A stretch of 32,714 nucleotides of DNA, from positions 1 through 32,714 of the forward strand of contig JBFWQM010000025.1 of assembly GCA_050249455.1 (NCBI GenBank). Reading direction: 5' to 3'. Position 1 is the stretch's first letter. Each line of letters opens with the position of its first letter. Positions 25,183-32,172 of this stretch are shown piece after piece. The translations under genes were made by a program, and so were the position numbers. Below the pieces are notes generated by a model, which saw nothing but the letters and a program-made list of their open reading frames with translations, had not been told where the DNA came from and searched no databases. Origin of the DNA: JBFWQM01 sp050249455. GTDB lineage: Bacteria > Pseudomonadota > Alphaproteobacteria > MPNO01 > VGEU01.

Positions 25183-26111
25183 GCGCGCTTGGCCAGCACC
25201 TGCGGCGCCGCCGGCAACGCGCGGCCGGTCAGGTCGGCAGCGCGCGCGATGCCGCGCGCGGCGCACCATGCGGCGAGTTCGTCGATGATGCTGGTCATGG
25301 CGTCGGCCTTCACGAAGGTGGCGGTGCCGACCTGGACGGCGCTGGCGCCGGCAGCCATGTACTCCACGACGTCGGCGGCGGTCATCACGCCGCCGGAGGC
25401 GATCACCGGGATGCCGGCGGCGCGCGCGCATTGCCACACCATGCGCACGATCACCGGCTTCACCGCCGGCCCGGACAGCCCGCCGGTGACGGTGCCGAGC
25501 TTGGGCTCGAACGTCTCCACGTCGATCGCCATGCCGAGGATGGTGTTGGCGACCACCAGCGCGTCGGCGCCGGCGGATTCCGCGGCCTGGGCGATCTCGG
25601 GGATCAGCGCGGTGTTGGGGGTCAGCTTGGCCCACAGCGGCCGGTCGGTGCGCGCGCGCATGCGGCGCACCACGTCATAGGTGCCGTCCGGCTCCATCGC
25701 GAAGGCGTGGCCGTCGGCTTCCAGGTTGGGGCACGAGATGTTGACCTCGATCGCCGCGACGCCGGGCACCGAGACGCGGGCGCAGATCTCGGCGAACTCG
25801 TCGGGGGTGTCGGCGGAGACGCTGGCGACCAGCGGCGGCCCGAACGCGCGGTAGAACGGCACCGTGTTGGCGAGGAAGTAGTCGACGCCCTTGCTCGGCA
25901 GGCCGATCGAGTTGAGCATGCCGTCGGCGGTCTCGCAGATGCGCGGCGTCGGGTTGCCGTCGCGCCAGGCCATGGTCACCGACTTGGTCACGAACGCGCC
26001 GAGGCGGTTGAGGTCGACCACCCGCGACAGCTCCTCCGAGAAGGTGCCGGAGCCGGGCATCACCGGGTTCTGCAGGGTCAGGCTGCCGACGCGGACGCTG
26101 AGGTCTACCAT
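25179..26111 (-). CDS. pyrD: dihydroorotate dehydrogenase, class 1B catalytic subunit
   Basis: A 310-residue FMN enzyme. The class 1 marks are K43 in FVTKSVTM, NSIGLPSKGVDYF, the catalytic base C127 in VNISCPNLE, AKLTPNT and VANTILGMAID, and IPVIASGGVMTAADVVEYMAAGASAVQVGTA at the phosphate-binding end. A Cys base (not Ser) separates it from the membrane class 2 enzyme. Together with PyrK it should move electrons between dihydroorotate/orotate and NAD. The start at 26111 overlaps the end of pyrK by seven bases. The stop overlaps the carbamoylase-like start by four. Confidence 0.93.
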   Translation of the reverse strand: MVDLSVRVGSLTLQNPVMPGSGTFSEELSRVVDLNRLGAFVTKSVTMAWRDGNPTPRICETADGMLNSIGLPSKGVDYFLANTVPFYRAFGPPLVASVSADTPDEFAEICARVSVPGVAAIEVNISCPNLEADGHAFAMEPDGTYDVVRRMRARTDRPLWAKLTPNTALIPEIAQAAESAGADALVVANTILGMAIDVETFEPKLGTVTGGLSGPAVKPVIVRMVWQCARAAGIPVIASGGVMTAADVVEYMAAGASAVQVGTATFVKADAMTSIIDELAAWCAARGIARAADLTGRALPAAPQVLAKRA

Positions 26112-26947
26112 GACATCGCCTCGCTGAGCCCGACCACCGGTCCGTCCCGGCAGATACGCAGGTCCACCGTGCGGCCGCCACGCCGCACCGGCCGCACGCA
26201 GCAGAAGCACATGCCGAGCCCGCAGGCCATCTGTTGCTCCAGCGCGACCTCGCCGGGGATGCCGAACTCGGTCCCCAGCGCCTGCATCAGCCGCAGCAGG
26301 CGGTTGGAGCCGCAGGTGTAGAACGCATCAGCCCGGCCCTCGGCGATCAGCCGGCGCAGCAGCGCCTCCACCTTGGGCAGGGCGGACGAACCGTCCTCGT
26401 CGGTCACGCCGATCACCTCGGCGCCGGCGGCGGCGAACACGTCCTCCGACATCAGGTCGCGTTTCGAGCGGGCGCTCAGCACGGCGACGATGCGCGCGCC
26501 GGCGCGCTGCGCCGCTTCCGCCAGCGGCGCCAGGGTGGCGAGGCCGACGCCGCGACCGACCACCACGACGTTGCGCCATGCCGGGTCGATGGTGAAGCCG
26601 GTGCCGAGCGGGCCCAGCATCTCCAGATGCTCGCCCGCGGACAGGCGGGCGAGGCCGCGGGTGCCCGCGCCCTTCACGTGGTACAGGAACTCGACCGTGC
26701 CGCCGTTGGGGCGGATCTGGTAGACGCTCATCGGCCGGCGCAGGAACACGGGGTCGCCAGGCGCCGGCGGGCAGGTCAAATGGAAGAACTGGCCGGGGCG
26801 CACGGCGCGGGCCGCAGCCGGAGCGGATACGACGAGGTGCCAGTACCGCTGGTTGACCGGACGGTTCTCCAGCACAAGGCACGCGTGCTCGGCGGCGGGC
26901 ACCGCGAATGGCGCGGGCGCCTCGGCGAGCGGTACGCCGGCTGCCAT
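26105..26947 (-). CDS. pyrK: dihydroorotate dehydrogenase electron-transfer subunit
   Basis: A 280-residue FAD and [2Fe-2S] protein that links class 1B PyrD to NAD(H). The FAD motif is RPMS (71-74) in FLRRPMSVYQI. The NAD-domain loop is VVVVGRGVGLATLAP (127-141). The cluster ligands fit C-x4-C-x2-C-x15-C (C242, C247, C250, C266) in ACGLGMCFCC and LRICRDGP; an extra Cys (C249) lies between. It is the first gene of the leftward pyr operon, with about 300 nt of AT-richer sequence upstream that should hold the promoter. The start at 26947 is the only plausible one, though the first ~15 residues are not conserved in style. Confidence 0.92.
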   Translation of the reverse strand: MAAGVPLAEAPAPFAVPAAEHACLVLENRPVNQRYWHLVVSAPAAARAVRPGQFFHLTCPPAPGDPVFLRRPMSVYQIRPNGGTVEFLYHVKGAGTRGLARLSAGEHLEMLGPLGTGFTIDPAWRNVVVVGRGVGLATLAPLAEAAQRAGARIVAVLSARSKRDLMSEDVFAAAGAEVIGVTDEDGSSALPKVEALLRRLIAEGRADAFYTCGSNRLLRLMQALGTEFGIPGEVALEQQMACGLGMCFCCVRPVRRGGRTVDLRICRDGPVVGLSEAMSW

Positions 26948-27255
26948 CAGGCGCCGGCGCCGGCCGCCGGGCCGGTTCCGTTTTGCGACGGCGAAGCCTT
27001 TGGTCGATTCGTCACGCGCGGTCTACCTTTGCTCACGACTTTCGACGGTGCAGCAGCGCTGTTAAACCCACCTTAATAAAGCGCTGAAAAGATTTAAGTA
27101 TTAATATCATTTCCCGGCTCGTCAATAGGGGGTGCGTCGACCCGGGCCAGGCTATCCCGCAGCGCGGGAGGCTGGACCCGGCCGATGCCTTTGGCGATAC
27201 TCGCGCTTTCCCGGCGGCGCCCCCCTTCGCGGCCGGCAGTTCGGAGACCCGGACC
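26948..27255. promoter_or_regulatory. divergent intergenic region, AT-rich centre
   Basis: A 308-nt gap separates the pyrK start (leftward) from the small rightward gene. About 27060-27112 is clearly AT-rich in a GC-rich neighbourhood. Two AGCGCTG copies (27055-27061 and 27080-27086) start 25 nt apart. Promoters for both sides are expected here, but I cannot place clear -35/-10 pairs. Short minus-strand frames here look unlike real genes. Confidence 0.5.
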
Positions 27256-27567
27256 ATGACCTTGGCAGAGTTGTATGACGCGCTGAACACCCGCGACCGC
27301 GGGATGGCGGGGCTGGACCGCTTCATGCAGGATTGCCGGGCCGGGATCGCTTCCGACCAGAACCACGCGGCCGCCTATCAGCTCCTGCTCGGCGTCACCG
27401 CGCGGTTCTACGACCGCTACGACCGCGAGCCGCTGCCGCTTGCAACCGCCCAGGGAGCCAAGGACGCGCTACTTTCGCTGACCCGCCAGGCGCGGGACGC
27501 CGCTCAGAAGGGCGCCGATGCGGAGCTAGCGGTCCTCAACGCCATCGCCGTCGCCGAGCTCGGCTGA
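27256..27567 (+). CDS. small protein of unknown function
   Basis: A 103-residue protein I do not recognise. It is mostly helical in character, acidic/basic mixed, and Ala-rich: TLAELYDALNTRDRGMAGLDRF, then NHAAAYQLLLGVTARFYDRYDREPLP, then AKDALLSLTRQARDAAQKGADAELAVLNAIAVAELG. There is no signal peptide, membrane helix or metal motif. A weak GGAG site is 9-10 nt before the ATG at 27256. It ends four bases before the stop of the convergent glycosyltransferase. The high share of charged helices suggests a soluble helical bundle, which is inference. Confidence 0.6.
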   Translation: MTLAELYDALNTRDRGMAGLDRFMQDCRAGIASDQNHAAAYQLLLGVTARFYDRYDREPLPLATAQGAKDALLSLTRQARDAAQKGADAELAVLNAIAVAELG

Positions 27568-27571
27568 CCGC

Positions 27572-28375
27572 TCAGACGGCCGGCGTCGACTCGGTGTAGG
27601 GTACCCGGCGGACCCGCGGCGCGGCGCTGCGCCAGTTGCGCCGCAGCAGGATGCGCCCCAGGGCCATGGTCATCGAGAGGCCGTCGCGGACGATGCGCAC
27701 CCGGTCGAGCGGATCGATGCGCCATACCACCGGGATCTCGGCGATCTTCAGGCCGCGCCGCCGCGCCAAGCGCAGCACCTCGACGTCGAAGGCGTAGCCG
27801 TTCTCGCGGCTGCGCGCGAACAGGTCCTCCGCCGCCGCGCCCGGATACAGCTTGAAGCCGCACTGGGTGTCGCGCACGCCGGGCACCGCCAGCACCCGCG
27901 CCATGCCGCGGAAGAACGCGCTCAGGTTGCGGCGGAACCAGTTGCGCTGGAACCAGGCCTTCGAGCCCGCCCGGCTGCCGATCGCGACGTCGGCGCCGCC
28001 GGCCAGCGCCTGGCGCAGCTTCGGGAGCTGGCGGATGCCGACGGCGCCGTCTGCGTCCGCCTGCAGGCGCAGCCGCCCGCGCGCGGCCAACATGCCGGTC
28101 CGCATCGCCGCGCCCTTGCCGTAGTTGCGCGGCAGGCGCAGCAGCCGGACGTTGTCGTGCAGGCGGGTGCGGGCCATGACCACGCCCGCCGTGTCGTCGT
28201 CGCTGCCGTCGTCCACGACGATGACCTCGAACGGCTCGCCCTCGGCCTCCAGGGTCAGCAGCACGTCGTCCAGGAACGCCGGCAGCCGCCAGGCCTCGTT
28301 ATAGGCCGGGATCACGACGCTGATGGCGATGCCGTCGGCGGCATCGGGCGAAGGCTGTGTCGCCGCAGCGACCAT
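27572..28375 (-). CDS. family 2 glycosyltransferase, dolichyl-phosphate-glucose-synthase-like
   Basis: A 267-residue GT2 enzyme. The nucleotide fold is ISVVIPAYNEAWRLPAFL, VIVVDDGSDDDT (about 52-62), RNYGKGAAMRTGML and QADADGAVGI, where DAD at 107-109 binds the metal and sugar nucleotide. GSRAGSKAWFQRN and DTQCGFKLYPG are typical of Alg5/DPG-synthase-like enzymes that charge a polyprenyl phosphate. There is no clear membrane segment at the C terminus. It has a convergent neighbour 4 nt away and a start close to the FAH gene; no glycan cluster is nearby. Confidence 0.88.
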   Translation of the reverse strand: MVAAATQPSPDAADGIAISVVIPAYNEAWRLPAFLDDVLLTLEAEGEPFEVIVVDDGSDDDTAGVVMARTRLHDNVRLLRLPRNYGKGAAMRTGMLAARGRLRLQADADGAVGIRQLPKLRQALAGGADVAIGSRAGSKAWFQRNWFRRNLSAFFRGMARVLAVPGVRDTQCGFKLYPGAAAEDLFARSRENGYAFDVEVLRLARRRGLKIAEIPVVWRIDPLDRVRIVRDGLSMTMALGRILLRRNWRSAAPRVRRVPYTESTPAV

Positions 28376-28471
28376 GTGGATGATTACCCCTCTTGCCGTC
28401 GCGCAGGCCGCGGCGCGAAGGCTTCCCCGGCGGCGGAAATACAGGATAGACTAATTACAAAGGAGAAGGCG

Positions 28472-29386
28472 ATGACGTTCCGGCTGTTGACGTATGTCGG
28501 CCGCGATGGGACGCCGCGCGCGGGGCTTCTGGTCGACGGGACGGTGATCGACGTCGCGGACGCAGCTGCGGCGCTGGCGCCCGGCATCGAGACCTCCGGC
28601 GTGGTCGGCCTGCTGGCCCATTGGGATGCGGCGCTGCCGCTGTTGCATCGCATTTCGGCGGGCGGGGCGGGGGCTGTGGGTCCGTTGTCGGGGGTCACGC
28701 TCAAGGCGCCGATCCTTTATCCGGGACAAATCTACTGCGCCGTCTCGAACTATTCTCTTCACCTTCGCGAGATGAACGCGAAACGCAAGCTGCCGAACAA
28801 ATTGACCGACAAACCCTATTTCTTCGCAAAGGTCGCCCGCCAGGCGGTGATCGGGCCGGGCGAGACGGTGCGCCTGCCGGTGCCGGACCGGAAGGTGGAC
28901 TGGGAGGCGGAGATCGCGGTAGTGATCGGCCGCCCGGCGCGGCGCGTGAGCGTCGCCGAGGCGATGCAGTACGTCGCCGGCTACACCATCATGTGCGACC
29001 TGTCGGCGCGCGCCTGGCTGTTCCGCGACGATTGGGACTTCAAGGTCGACTGGTTCGGCGGCAAGTCGTTCGACACTTCGGCGCCGATGGGGCCGTGGAT
29101 CACCCCGGCGGCGGATATCGCCGACCCGCACCGGCTGCATCTGCGCCTGACGGTGAACGGCGAGGTGCGCCAGGACGGCTCCAGCGCCGACATGATCTAT
29201 ACCATTCCGGAGCAGATATCCTATCTCAGCGAGCACCTGACGTTGCTGCCCGGCGACGTGATCGCGACCGGCACCTGCGCCGGCGTCGGCCACCCGACCG
29301 GCAGCCACCTGGTGCCCGGCGACGTCATCGAGATCGAGATCGAGGGCCTAGGCCGACTGCGCAACCCGGTAACTGCCGACGCCTGA
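28472..29386 (+). CDS. fumarylacetoacetate hydrolase family protein
   Basis: A 304-residue FAH-fold enzyme. The N-terminal ~75 residues are the small lead domain (MTFRLLTYVGRDGTPRAGLL). The catalytic core holds metal ligands E145 and E147 (DWEAEIAVVIG) and D176 (IMCDLSAR), with K198 in FGGKSFDTSAPMGPWI and the end LLPGDVIATGTCAGVGHP. Members cleave or hydrate C-C bonds in ring-fission products, or isomerise or decarboxylate them. A strong AAGGAGAAGG site precedes the ATG at 28472. It is 33 nt before the VOC gene, and both fit an aromatic or heterocycle breakdown operon. Confidence 0.9.
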   Translation: MTFRLLTYVGRDGTPRAGLLVDGTVIDVADAAAALAPGIETSGVVGLLAHWDAALPLLHRISAGGAGAVGPLSGVTLKAPILYPGQIYCAVSNYSLHLREMNAKRKLPNKLTDKPYFFAKVARQAVIGPGETVRLPVPDRKVDWEAEIAVVIGRPARRVSVAEAMQYVAGYTIMCDLSARAWLFRDDWDFKVDWFGGKSFDTSAPMGPWITPAADIADPHRLHLRLTVNGEVRQDGSSADMIYTIPEQISYLSEHLTLLPGDVIATGTCAGVGHPTGSHLVPGDVIEIEIEGLGRLRNPVTADA

Positions 29387-29419
29387 ACCGGCGCAACAGA
29401 CAGTGGAGGAATTCAAACG

Positions 29420-30667
29420 ATGGCGACAGAACTGAGGGACCGGCCTGCGGCGAAGGAGCAGTGCCAGGTCGGCGGCGTCCGGCTCGACCGGCCGTTCCGC
29501 ATCCGCCGGCTCGGCCATTTCGGCTTCAACGTCCACGACATGGAGTCGAACGCGAAGTTCTACACCGACCTCCTGGGCTTCAACCTGTCCGACCCGATCG
29601 ACTTCGGCTCGCGGGTGCAGGACAAGGCGAAGCTGGAGGGCAAGGGCTCCGGCATCGGCTGGTTCATGCGCCACGGCACCGACCACCATTCGTTCGTCGT
29701 GTTCCCGCGCCGCATCCTCAACCTGATGCAGGGCAAGGACAAGGACGACTCCGACATCACGATCAACCAGATCACCTGGCAGGTCGGGAGCCTGCGCGAG
29801 GTGACGGAGGCGGTGCGCTGGCTGGGCGAGCGCAAGGTGAAGATCCGCCGCACCGGCCGCGACACGCCGGGCTCCAACTGGCATGTCTATCCGTTCGACC
29901 CCGACGGCCACATCAACGAGCTCTATTACGGCATCGAGCAGATCGGCTGGGACGGCCTGTCGAAGCCGCGCACGATGTACAACCGCGGCTTCCACGACAC
30001 GCCGAGCCTGCCGCAGATCTCCGAGTTCCAGGAGGTCGAGGAAGCGGTGAAGGCCGGCGTCGAGGTCCATTCCGGCTACCGCTACAAGCCGGCGGGCGAG
30101 GCCAGGTACGACGTCGGCGGCATCCTGCTGCCGCGGCCGTTCAAGGTGGCGAAGATCGGGCCGCTGCACATGTTCGTGCGCAACATGGAGGCGGCGGTCG
30201 CCTTCTACCGCGACGAGCTTGGCCTCGCGGTGACCGAGGAGATCACCTGGCAGGGCCACCGCTGCGTGTTCCTGCGCTGCAACACCGAGCACCACTCGAT
30301 CGGCCTCTATCCGATCGCGCTGCGCTCGGTGCTCGGCCTCAGCCCGCACACGACGTGCCTGTCGTTCGGCATGCAGCTCGCCGAGTACGTCCAGCTACGC
30401 GACGCGCGCGGCTGGCTCGCCGAGAAGGGCGTCACCGTCAAGTACCTGCCGCCCGAGCTGTTCCCCGGCATGGACCACTCGGCGTTCGCGATCGACCCGG
30501 ACGGCCACGCCATCCAGCTCTACCACTACATGGAGCAGATCGGCTGGGACGGCCGGCCGCGCCCGGCCAGCCAACGCCGCCCGGTCGATAACGACAACTG
30601 GCCGGAGCTGATCGACGCGCAGCCCGACAGCTTCATGGGCGAGGCCTACATGGGCCCGTGGGGCTGA
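29420..30667 (+). CDS. two-domain VOC family protein (extradiol-dioxygenase-like)
   Basis: A 415-residue protein made of two vicinal-oxygen-chelate halves, about 28-180 and 242-380. The halves repeat: each has a GxxxxxV-x2-ME-x4-A-x-FY start, HHS near the middle (89-91, 291-293) and an end of the form DPDGH...EQIGWDG. The last-strand metal Glu is kept in the N half (E167 in HINELYYG) but is Gln366 in the C half (HAIQLYHY). H33 of the N half aligns with P248 of the C half. Two-domain extradiol enzymes of the BphC type normally have the working site in the C half, so this protein may differ in reaction or ligands. A GGAGG site precedes the ATG. It follows the FAH gene closely. Confidence 0.85.
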   Translation: MATELRDRPAAKEQCQVGGVRLDRPFRIRRLGHFGFNVHDMESNAKFYTDLLGFNLSDPIDFGSRVQDKAKLEGKGSGIGWFMRHGTDHHSFVVFPRRILNLMQGKDKDDSDITINQITWQVGSLREVTEAVRWLGERKVKIRRTGRDTPGSNWHVYPFDPDGHINELYYGIEQIGWDGLSKPRTMYNRGFHDTPSLPQISEFQEVEEAVKAGVEVHSGYRYKPAGEARYDVGGILLPRPFKVAKIGPLHMFVRNMEAAVAFYRDELGLAVTEEITWQGHRCVFLRCNTEHHSIGLYPIALRSVLGLSPHTTCLSFGMQLAEYVQLRDARGWLAEKGVTVKYLPPELFPGMDHSAFAIDPDGHAIQLYHYMEQIGWDGRPRPASQRRPVDNDNWPELIDAQPDSFMGEAYMGPWG

Positions 30668-30693
30668 GCCGGCCCCGCTTCACGGCGGTGCGG

Positions 30694-30729
30694 ACGGGGC
30701 GGGTCATCGACCCGCCCCGTTTCGTTTTG
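30694..30729 (+). terminator. intrinsic terminator after the VOC gene
   Basis: A 12-bp stem ACGGGGCGGGTC with loop ATC and its complement is followed by TTTCGTTTT. It lies 27 nt beyond the stop of the VOC gene. Confidence 0.8.
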
Positions 30730-30734
30730 CATGC

Positions 30735-30866
30735 GGAGTCATGCGCGAGCATCGGTGACCTTCGGTCGCCGATCCGCGCATCCAGCGCGCGCGGTCAGCG
30801 CGCAAGAGACTTTTCCGCGCGGCATGCCGCGCGCTGGATACGCGGGTCAAGCCCGCGTATGACTCC
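30735..30866. repeat. long imperfect inverted repeat, family C
   Basis: The ends GGAGTCAT and ATGACTCC are inverted. Inside, GCATCCAGCGCGCG (from about 30778) faces CGCGCGCTGGATACGC (from about 30829), and CGCGGGTCAAGCCCGCG forms a small hairpin near the right end. The element spans about 132 nt. It has the look of a dispersed non-coding repeat; an open frame of 82 codons across it is not a gene. Confidence 0.65.
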
Positions 30867-30902
30867 GGGGGTGACTGGCCGCGCCCATTCGGAGGATCCA
30901 CC

Positions 30903-32108
30903 ATGATCGAGATCGACGGCGACCGCCTGCTGGCGGACCTGCGGCGGCTGGCGCAGTTCGGCAAGGTCGGCACCGGCGTCAACCGGCCGGCGTTCACCGC
31001 CGACGACGTGGCGGCGCGCCGCTGGGTCGCCGAGCAGCTGACGGCGGCCGGGCATGCGGCCCGGATGGACAACGTCGGCAACGTGCTCGGCCGCGCGCCG
31101 GGCCGGGGACCGGCGGTGCTGATCGGCTCGCACACCGATTCGGTGCCCAAGGGCGGCTGGCTCGATGGCGCGCTCGGCGTGATGTACGGGCTGGAGATCG
31201 CGCGCGCCGCGGGCAAGCGCGGCCTCGCCGTCGACGTGATGTCGTTCCAGGACGAGGAGGGGGCGTTCTTCCCGTTCCTCGGCGCGCGCTCGTTCCTCGA
31301 CGACCTGGAATTCGCCGAGGCGGCGCCGTCGCGGTCGCCGGACGGCCGCGTGCTGGCCGACGCGGTGAAGGCGGCCGGCGTCGCCGACGAGCCGCCGCTG
31401 CGGCTGGAGCCCGGCCGCTACCGCGGCTACCTGGAGGCGCATATCGAGCAGGGGCCGCGGCTGGAGGCGATGAAGCGCCGCATCGGCGTCGTCACCGGCA
31501 TCGTCGGCATCCGCCGCTTCACCGTGACCTTCGCCGGCCAGGCCGACCACGCCGGCACCACGCCGATGGCGATGAGGAAGGACGCCGGCGCCGCGCTGAT
31601 CCGCTTCGGCCACGAGCTCACCGCGGCGTTCAAGGCGCTGGCGCGCGAGAACACGGTGTGGAATTTCGGCATCGCCCGGTTCGAGCCCGGCGCGGCCAAC
31701 GTCGTGCCGGCGGCCGCGACCCTGGCGGTGGAGGCGCGCGACACCGCGACGCCGGTTCTCGACGAGATGCAGGCCGCGGTGGAGCGGCTGGTGGACGCGA
31801 TCTCCGCCGACGGCCCGGTCGCCGTCGCCGCCACGCGCACGGCGGCCATCGTGCCGGCCGACATGGACCCGGGCCTCCAGGCCCACCTCGCCGCGGCGGC
31901 GAAGGCGCACGGCGAGGAACCGGTGTCGATGCCGTCGGGCGCCGGCCACGACGCCATGATGATGGCGCGCGCCATGCCGTCGGCGATGCTGTTCATCCCC
32001 TCGATCGGCGGCCGCAGCCACGACATCGTCGAGAACACGTCCGACGACGACATCGTGCTGGGCTGCAAGGTGATGGCGGACGCGGTCGAGCGGATCTTGG
32101 CGGCATGA
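30903..32108 (+). CDS. M20-family Zn-dependent hydrolase (carbamoylase type), second copy
   Basis: A 401-residue member of the hydantoinase/carbamoylase family and a distant paralogue of the gene at 23866-25182. Metal ligands are H77 and D88 in IGSHTDSVPKGGWLDGALG, E118/E119 in SFQDEEGAFFPF, H180 in EAHIEQGPRL and H373 in GRSHDIVEN. ADHAGTTPM (215-222) and SGAGHD (345-350) are canonical. Typical substrates are N-carbamoyl amino acids, ureidoglycine-type intermediates or allantoate. A clear GGAGGATCCACC site precedes the ATG. It lies 235 nt after the VOC gene, with a terminator and repeat between, so it probably has its own promoter. Confidence 0.9.
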   Translation: MIEIDGDRLLADLRRLAQFGKVGTGVNRPAFTADDVAARRWVAEQLTAAGHAARMDNVGNVLGRAPGRGPAVLIGSHTDSVPKGGWLDGALGVMYGLEIARAAGKRGLAVDVMSFQDEEGAFFPFLGARSFLDDLEFAEAAPSRSPDGRVLADAVKAAGVADEPPLRLEPGRYRGYLEAHIEQGPRLEAMKRRIGVVTGIVGIRRFTVTFAGQADHAGTTPMAMRKDAGAALIRFGHELTAAFKALARENTVWNFGIARFEPGAANVVPAAATLAVEARDTATPVLDEMQAAVERLVDAISADGPVAVAATRTAAIVPADMDPGLQAHLAAAAKAHGEEPVSMPSGAGHDAMMMARAMPSAMLFIPSIGGRSHDIVENTSDDDIVLGCKVMADAVERILAA

Positions 32109-32109
32109 C

Positions 32110-32158
32110 GGGCGGATTTGAAATCCGCCCCTACGTAGTGGCGCGTTTCAAACGCGCC
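32110..32158. repeat. palindromic intergenic repeat, family B, copy 2
   Basis: Two hairpins in a row: GGGCGGATTT-G-AAATCCGCCC (32110-32130) and GGCGCGTTT-C-AAACGCGCC (32140-32158), joined by the palindrome CTACGTAG (32131-32138). It lies between the convergent hydrolase and aminotransferase genes and resembles the element at 21901-21993. Confidence 0.75.
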
Positions 32159-32172
32159 CGTCTCTCACTGCT

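Noticed and set aside
22826..26947. Reading the operon as the reductive pyrimidine (PydA/PydB) breakdown pathway
   Set aside because: PyrK has the full FAD and four-Cys pattern, PyrD has the class 1B form, and the HLHLRDG protein is a PyrC-type dihydroorotase, not a dihydropyrimidinase; pyrE follows.
27033..27366. Two short minus-strand frames upstream of pyrK
   Set aside because: They overlap the small rightward gene and the AT-rich intergenic region and show no family pattern or ribosome site.
30658..30906. 82-codon plus-strand frame after the VOC gene
   Set aside because: It runs through a terminator and an inverted repeat; its translation has the look of a read-through dispersed repeat, not a protein.
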